Of a DNA stretch of 64,000 nucleotides, positions 60,928 through 64,000 are shown piece after piece. Made by a program: the position numbers and the translations under genes. How positions within the stretch are numbered: the stretch's first letter is position 1; each line of letters begins with the position of its first letter. The notes beneath the pieces were generated by a model, which saw nothing but the letters and a program-made list of their open reading frames with translations, had not been told where the DNA came from and searched no databases. The stretch comes from Bacillota bacterium (lineage in GTDB: Bacteria > Bacillota > Clostridia > Acetivibrionales > DTU013), in assembly GCA_023418915.1 (NCBI GenBank), contig JAEZYU010000038.1:1-64000 (forward strand), written 5' to 3'.

Positions 60928-62082
60928 CTATTGTGAGCTGTTGAATATAGCCCTCTTCCTTCGCATCGACACGCTGAGTATTATACCGATGTTCAGATAG
61001 TTGGCAATGAGAGAGCTGTTACCCTGGCTGACAAAAGGCAGCGGTATGCCGGTAACAGGCAGCACACCTATACACATCCCTATATTCTCAATAAAGTGGA
61101 AGCCGAGCATCGATGCTATACATATGACCATAAATGACCCGTAAGCATCTCTGGCGCTCAGTGAAATGTAAATACATCTGAACAGAAAGAAAAACATTAT
61201 CAGTATAAAGACGATAGCTCCTATAAAACCCATTTCTTCACCGATAACAGAGAAAATAAAATCGGTTTCCTTTTCTGGGACATTGAACATACTGATGCTG
61301 TTCTGAGTCTGCAGCCCGTTAAAAAGCCCCTTGCCGAAGAGCTGTCCTGATCCGATCGTCATTTTGGAGCGGTATACCTGAAGGCCGTCGCCCAAAAGGT
61401 CTGTTTCAGGATATATAAAGGTCAATATTCTTGCTCTGATATGATCGAAACGATCCATCGGCAGTACATAAAACCAAAGGACCGGTGCAGCTGCCGCTAC
61501 TGCGCCTGCAGCTATCAGGAAAAACTTGTAGGGTATACCATAGATGAAAAGCATTACAATAAATGAAAAAACGAATACCAGGGCTGTTCCTACATCAGGC
61601 TGCAGTAAAACCAGTCCGACGGGCAACATGGCGTATATTAAAAGCTTTATTACATTTTTTGCGATGTCCTTGCCTTCCTTGAGTCTTTCGAAGAAAAGAG
61701 GCACAACCAGCGCATATGCGACCTTGGCAGGCTCAGATGGCTGGAACTGGCCTATTACAGGGACTACAAGCCAGCTTTGGCTCCCGTATTTTTTTTCACC
61801 CATCACCAACACAAGCACAAGAAGTACAATGCTGCCGAGATAAATGACTATCCCCAGCGTCCGAAAATCCTTGTAGTCTATAGCACTGATAGTGACAGCA
61901 GCCACTACACCTATACAAAGGCAGATAACCTGCTTGAGCCATACGCTCGAAACGCCCTGCACGCCCAGTGCACTTCGCAGTGCGACAACCCCAAATAGAG
62001 ACATCAGAATGACAGCCACAAACAGCAGATAATCAAATTGTTTAAAATAATCAGTACCCTTAGTCTTCTCTACGTAATACAT
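60928..62082 (-). CDS. rodA: Rod-shape SEDS protein RodA
   Basis: A 384-residue polytopic SEDS glycosyltransferase for lateral-wall synthesis. GQFQPSEPAKVAYAL, VLLQPDVGTALV, FSVIGEEMGFIG and TGIPLPFVSQGNSSL are the family motifs. PSEPAK has proline where FtsW/RodA usually have F or L. Last gene of the M16-lgt-spo0E-rodA run and followed by a terminator, separate from the ftsW-like gene above. Confidence 0.92.
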   Translation of the reverse strand: MYYVEKTKGTDYFKQFDYLLFVAVILMSLFGVVALRSALGVQGVSSVWLKQVICLCIGVVAAVTISAIDYKDFRTLGIVIYLGSIVLLVLVLVMGEKKYGSQSWLVVPVIGQFQPSEPAKVAYALVVPLFFERLKEGKDIAKNVIKLLIYAMLPVGLVLLQPDVGTALVFVFSFIVMLFIYGIPYKFFLIAAGAVAAAAPVLWFYVLPMDRFDHIRARILTFIYPETDLLGDGLQVYRSKMTIGSGQLFGKGLFNGLQTQNSISMFNVPEKETDFIFSVIGEEMGFIGAIVFILIMFFFLFRCIYISLSARDAYGSFMVICIASMLGFHFIENIGMCIGVLPVTGIPLPFVSQGNSSLIANYLNIGIILSVSMRRKRAIFNSSQ

Positions 62083-62146
62083 TCAATCCACCCTGGCAGT
62101 CCATTCTGACCACCTATGATACATGAGCCAACATAACAAAATGCAT

Positions 62147-62299
62147 TTATCTTGATCTGGTCCTATGCAACAAAACTATATATTTATCTAATTCAGTACT
62201 AATACTATAAATTTCTTCAAAGCCGGCTTCCGAAGATATGAGCCTGTCCAGCTCACCTTTTAGATCTTCGATCTGCTCCAAAAGTTCCTTTTCTTCCAA
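62147..62299 (-). CDS. Spo0E-like sporulation regulatory protein
   Basis: A 50-residue helical protein: IEDLKGELDRLISS, then ISTELDKYIVLLHR, which fits the Spo0E-family SxxLDxxI motif. Such proteins dephosphorylate Spo0A~P. The start is TTG at 62299, three bases after the lgt stop is read (TGA then G then TTG), with AAGGAG formed inside the last codons of lgt. An in-frame ATG at 62380 would overlap lgt by 80 bases and give a non-family leader. The usual length (about 50-60 residues) supports the short form. Confidence 0.75.
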   Translation of the reverse strand: MEEKELLEQIEDLKGELDRLISSEAGFEEIYSISTELDKYIVLLHRTRSR

Positions 62300-62300
62300 C

Positions 62301-63350
62301 TCATTGCTCCTTATCAGCTGTATCCTTTTCTGCAGCGCTGTCGCCGCCAGGTTTATCAATCGTCGATGTTTCTCCTTCCGCATTGTCCACACCAACAGCG
62401 TGACCGTCATCGTCTTGTGAGGTCTCTTCGGTGCCATCTTCCTCTTCCAATTCTTCTTCCTTCATCTTCATCAGCAAGGCACCGTATTTACTCTGTCCCA
62501 ATGTAACCGGCTCTTCATCCTCTTTCTTTTTTATCTTGAGTCTTCTGTATATGAACAGTGCCAATGCAAGGACAAACAATATCACCGAAAGGAGCTGTGA
62601 AATCCTGAAGCTGCCCAGCCACAGGCTGTCCGTCCTCAGTCCCTCAATAAATGCTCTTCCGGCACCATATAGTATAAGATACAGAAACAGCACCTCTCCT
62701 TCAACCTTCTTTCTTTTCCTGTAGAAAATAAGGAAAAGAAACACTGCAATATCCCATACAGATTCATATAAAAATGTAGGATGAACGCCCCACTGGACTA
62801 GATCTGCTCCCGGCAGTGCGCTCGTGACAAATCTGTCGGCAATATTCCCGTTCATTCTCCATGGCAGATCGGTCACTGTGCCGAAGGCCTCCTGGTTTAC
62901 AAAATTACCCCAGCGTCCGATGCCCTGTCCAAGCACAAGGTATGGGACCCCGAAATCTACAAGATGCAGAAACGACATCTTTTTCCTTCTGGTATAAAGC
63001 CAAGCCACCAGCAGCGCTCCGATAACGCCGCCATAGATCGCAAGGCCTCCGTCCCTTATCCTGAAAACGCCTATGAGATCGTTCTTATACTGATCCCAGC
63101 TGAAGACCACATAAAACAGTCTTGCAAATATAATTGCCACAGGTGCGGCAAAGAGCACAAGATCCAGTATGTTATCAGGCGTCAGATCATGCTTCCTGCA
63201 GCTTCTGACCGCCAGCAGTACTGCTGTCAGAAACGCCAGTGCAATAATTATACCGTACCAGTATATTTCGATGCCAAAAACTATAAAAGCATACCTTTTA
63301 AATTCAAAATCCAGTCCAAGACCAGGAAAGTTAACATAATTCACATCCAC
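62301..63350 (-). CDS. lgt: Prolipoprotein diacylglyceryl transferase with acidic tail
   Basis: A 349-residue membrane enzyme that attaches diacylglycerol from phosphatidylglycerol to the lipobox cysteine. Several helices, GQGIGRWGNFVNQEAFG (the Lgt signature), HPTFLYES and RAFIEGLRTDS. The C-terminal 70 residues or so are not in normal Lgt: acidic, rich in Glu, Asp, Gly and Thr (EEELEEEDGTEETSQDDDG), probably disordered. The start is GTG at 63350 with AAGGGGG before it; the ATGs at 63374 and 63371 lack such a site. Confidence 0.92.
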   Translation of the reverse strand: MDVNYVNFPGLGLDFEFKRYAFIVFGIEIYWYGIIIALAFLTAVLLAVRSCRKHDLTPDNILDLVLFAAPVAIIFARLFYVVFSWDQYKNDLIGVFRIRDGGLAIYGGVIGALLVAWLYTRRKKMSFLHLVDFGVPYLVLGQGIGRWGNFVNQEAFGTVTDLPWRMNGNIADRFVTSALPGADLVQWGVHPTFLYESVWDIAVFLFLIFYRKRKKVEGEVLFLYLILYGAGRAFIEGLRTDSLWLGSFRISQLLSVILFVLALALFIYRRLKIKKKEDEEPVTLGQSKYGALLMKMKEEELEEEDGTEETSQDDDGHAVGVDNAEGETSTIDKPGGDSAAEKDTADKEQ

Positions 63351-63382
63351 TGTGAATCCCCCTTTGTACATCAACTATTATA

Positions 63383-64000
63383 TCAAACAGGCCTTATCAC
63401 GGACATGGCAAGATTCTCCTGTTTGAAGTGGTCATGCAGTACTTCATTAACATATTTAAAAGATATTTTATCATAAACATTCAAATAGTCAAACATGCTT
63501 ACACCCTTAAAGTATACAGATATGAATGAATGTGATATCCTCTCGACCGAGTTGAACTGCCTCATGTATTTACCCAGCATGTATCTTATCAGCCTGTCGT
63601 AGCCGGCCTCATCCAGACCGCTCTTTTTCGCCTTCTCAAGAGCCTGGCAGAATCTTTCTCTTACCTTAAGAGGGTCGGGCGATTCACCGCCAACAGCTGA
63701 AAACGCATAACCCCTTTCGATATTGAAATCCGTATCAAAGGATGAATTCAGCAAGCCTTCGCTATAGAGCTGTTCATACAGCTCGGAGCTTCTTCCTATC
63801 AATAGATCAAGCAGCAGTTTCACAGCCGTTTCATACATGAGCAGCTCTGTACCTCTGTCACCAAAGGATGTGTCCTTAAACCCCATCTGGAACATCGGTA
63901 TGGATACGGCAAGCTTCTGCTCGACATAATCCATATTTATCGTATTCGGTTCATCAGGATATATCCTTTTGACCGGAGTTCTGGCATCCTTAATGGCAAG
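63383..64000 (-). CDS. M16-family peptidase, C-terminal part (cut by window edge)
   Basis: The reading frame continues without stop from the window edge, so the true start lies beyond 64000. Visible: RIYPDEPNTI, then KLAVSIPMFQMGFKD and YETAVKLLLDLLIG, the second half of a YmfH/insulinase-like M16 protein. The zinc motif HxxEH would be in the missing half. Often encoded beside lgt in Clostridia. Here it ends 32 bases before lgt. Confidence 0.8.
   Translation of the reverse strand, partial: LAIKDARTPVKRIYPDEPNTINMDYVEQKLAVSIPMFQMGFKDTSFGDRGTELLMYETAVKLLLDLLIGRSSELYEQLYSEGLLNSSFDTDFNIERGYAFSAVGGESPDPLKVRERFCQALEKAKKSGLDEAGYDRLIRYMLGKYMRQFNSVERISHSFISVYFKGVSMFDYLNVYDKISFKYVNEVLHDHFKQENLAMSVIRPV

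Overview
The window reads as chromosomal DNA of an anaerobic, endospore-forming member of the Clostridia (Firmicutes) with a meso-diaminopimelate cell wall. Support comes from a ferredoxin-dependent 2-oxoacid oxidoreductase, Pta-AckA acetate metabolism, a SpoVD-type PBP with PASTA domains, a PdaB-like deacetylase, a Spo0E-like protein, a DNPR motif in MurE, Clostridia-style ribosome binding sites and a T-box leader. The genus cannot be fixed from the sequence. About 50 genes are present, most on the minus strand. I see no rRNA, tRNA, CRISPR array, prophage or recognisable defence island.

Layout. 1-2746: the 5' end of a probable group II intron, then a four-gene 2-oxoacid:ferredoxin oxidoreductase operon. 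2747-3355: repeat-filled spacer. 3356-6460: P-loop ATPase, tcdA and a secreted acidic protein. 6664-7872: apgM. 7923-12869: a frameshifted membrane protein gene, gpsA, plsY, der and a DUF512 radical SAM protein. 12965-15946: rpmF, DUF177, ackA, pta. 16134-20752: one operon of ABC transporter, HExxH peptidase, response regulator and histidine kinase. 21228-28804: mixed small genes (aminopropyltransferase-like membrane protein, Gln-rich lipoprotein, ferritin-like protein, SSB, Mur-ligase-like protein, polysaccharide deacetylase). 28964-32902: response regulator, kinase and HtrA envelope-stress operon. 33242-42949: LtaS-like protein with an extra C-terminal domain, YchF, CheW, T-box plus DAHP synthase, GT2/DUF2304 pair, diguanylate cyclase, lytic transglycosylase. 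42975-48238: coaE, polA, and an ECF sigma factor with its putative membrane anti-sigma protein. 48303-50340: a 2-kb repeat region ending in a murA gene cut at its active-site cysteine. 50746-60693: the dcw cell-wall/division cluster (mraZ, rsmH, ftsL, spoVD, murE, murF, mraY, ftsW-like) without murD or murG. 60928-64000: rodA, Spo0E-like, lgt, and part of an M16 peptidase.

The strongest unexplained signal is in the non-coding DNA. At least three families of short dispersed repeats (called R1, R2 and R3 here) sit in the spacers. R1 has 24-bp terminal inverted repeats, like a MITE. R2 is REP/MITE-like, contains a perfect 26-bp palindrome and supplies stop codons to neighbouring genes. R3 places a TATAAT box upstream of two signalling genes. 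Tandem arrays lie next to the broken murA, suggesting a rearrangement point in the dcw cluster. The most unusual protein is an LTA-synthase-like enzyme fused to what looks like a degenerate glycerophosphodiesterase-like domain.
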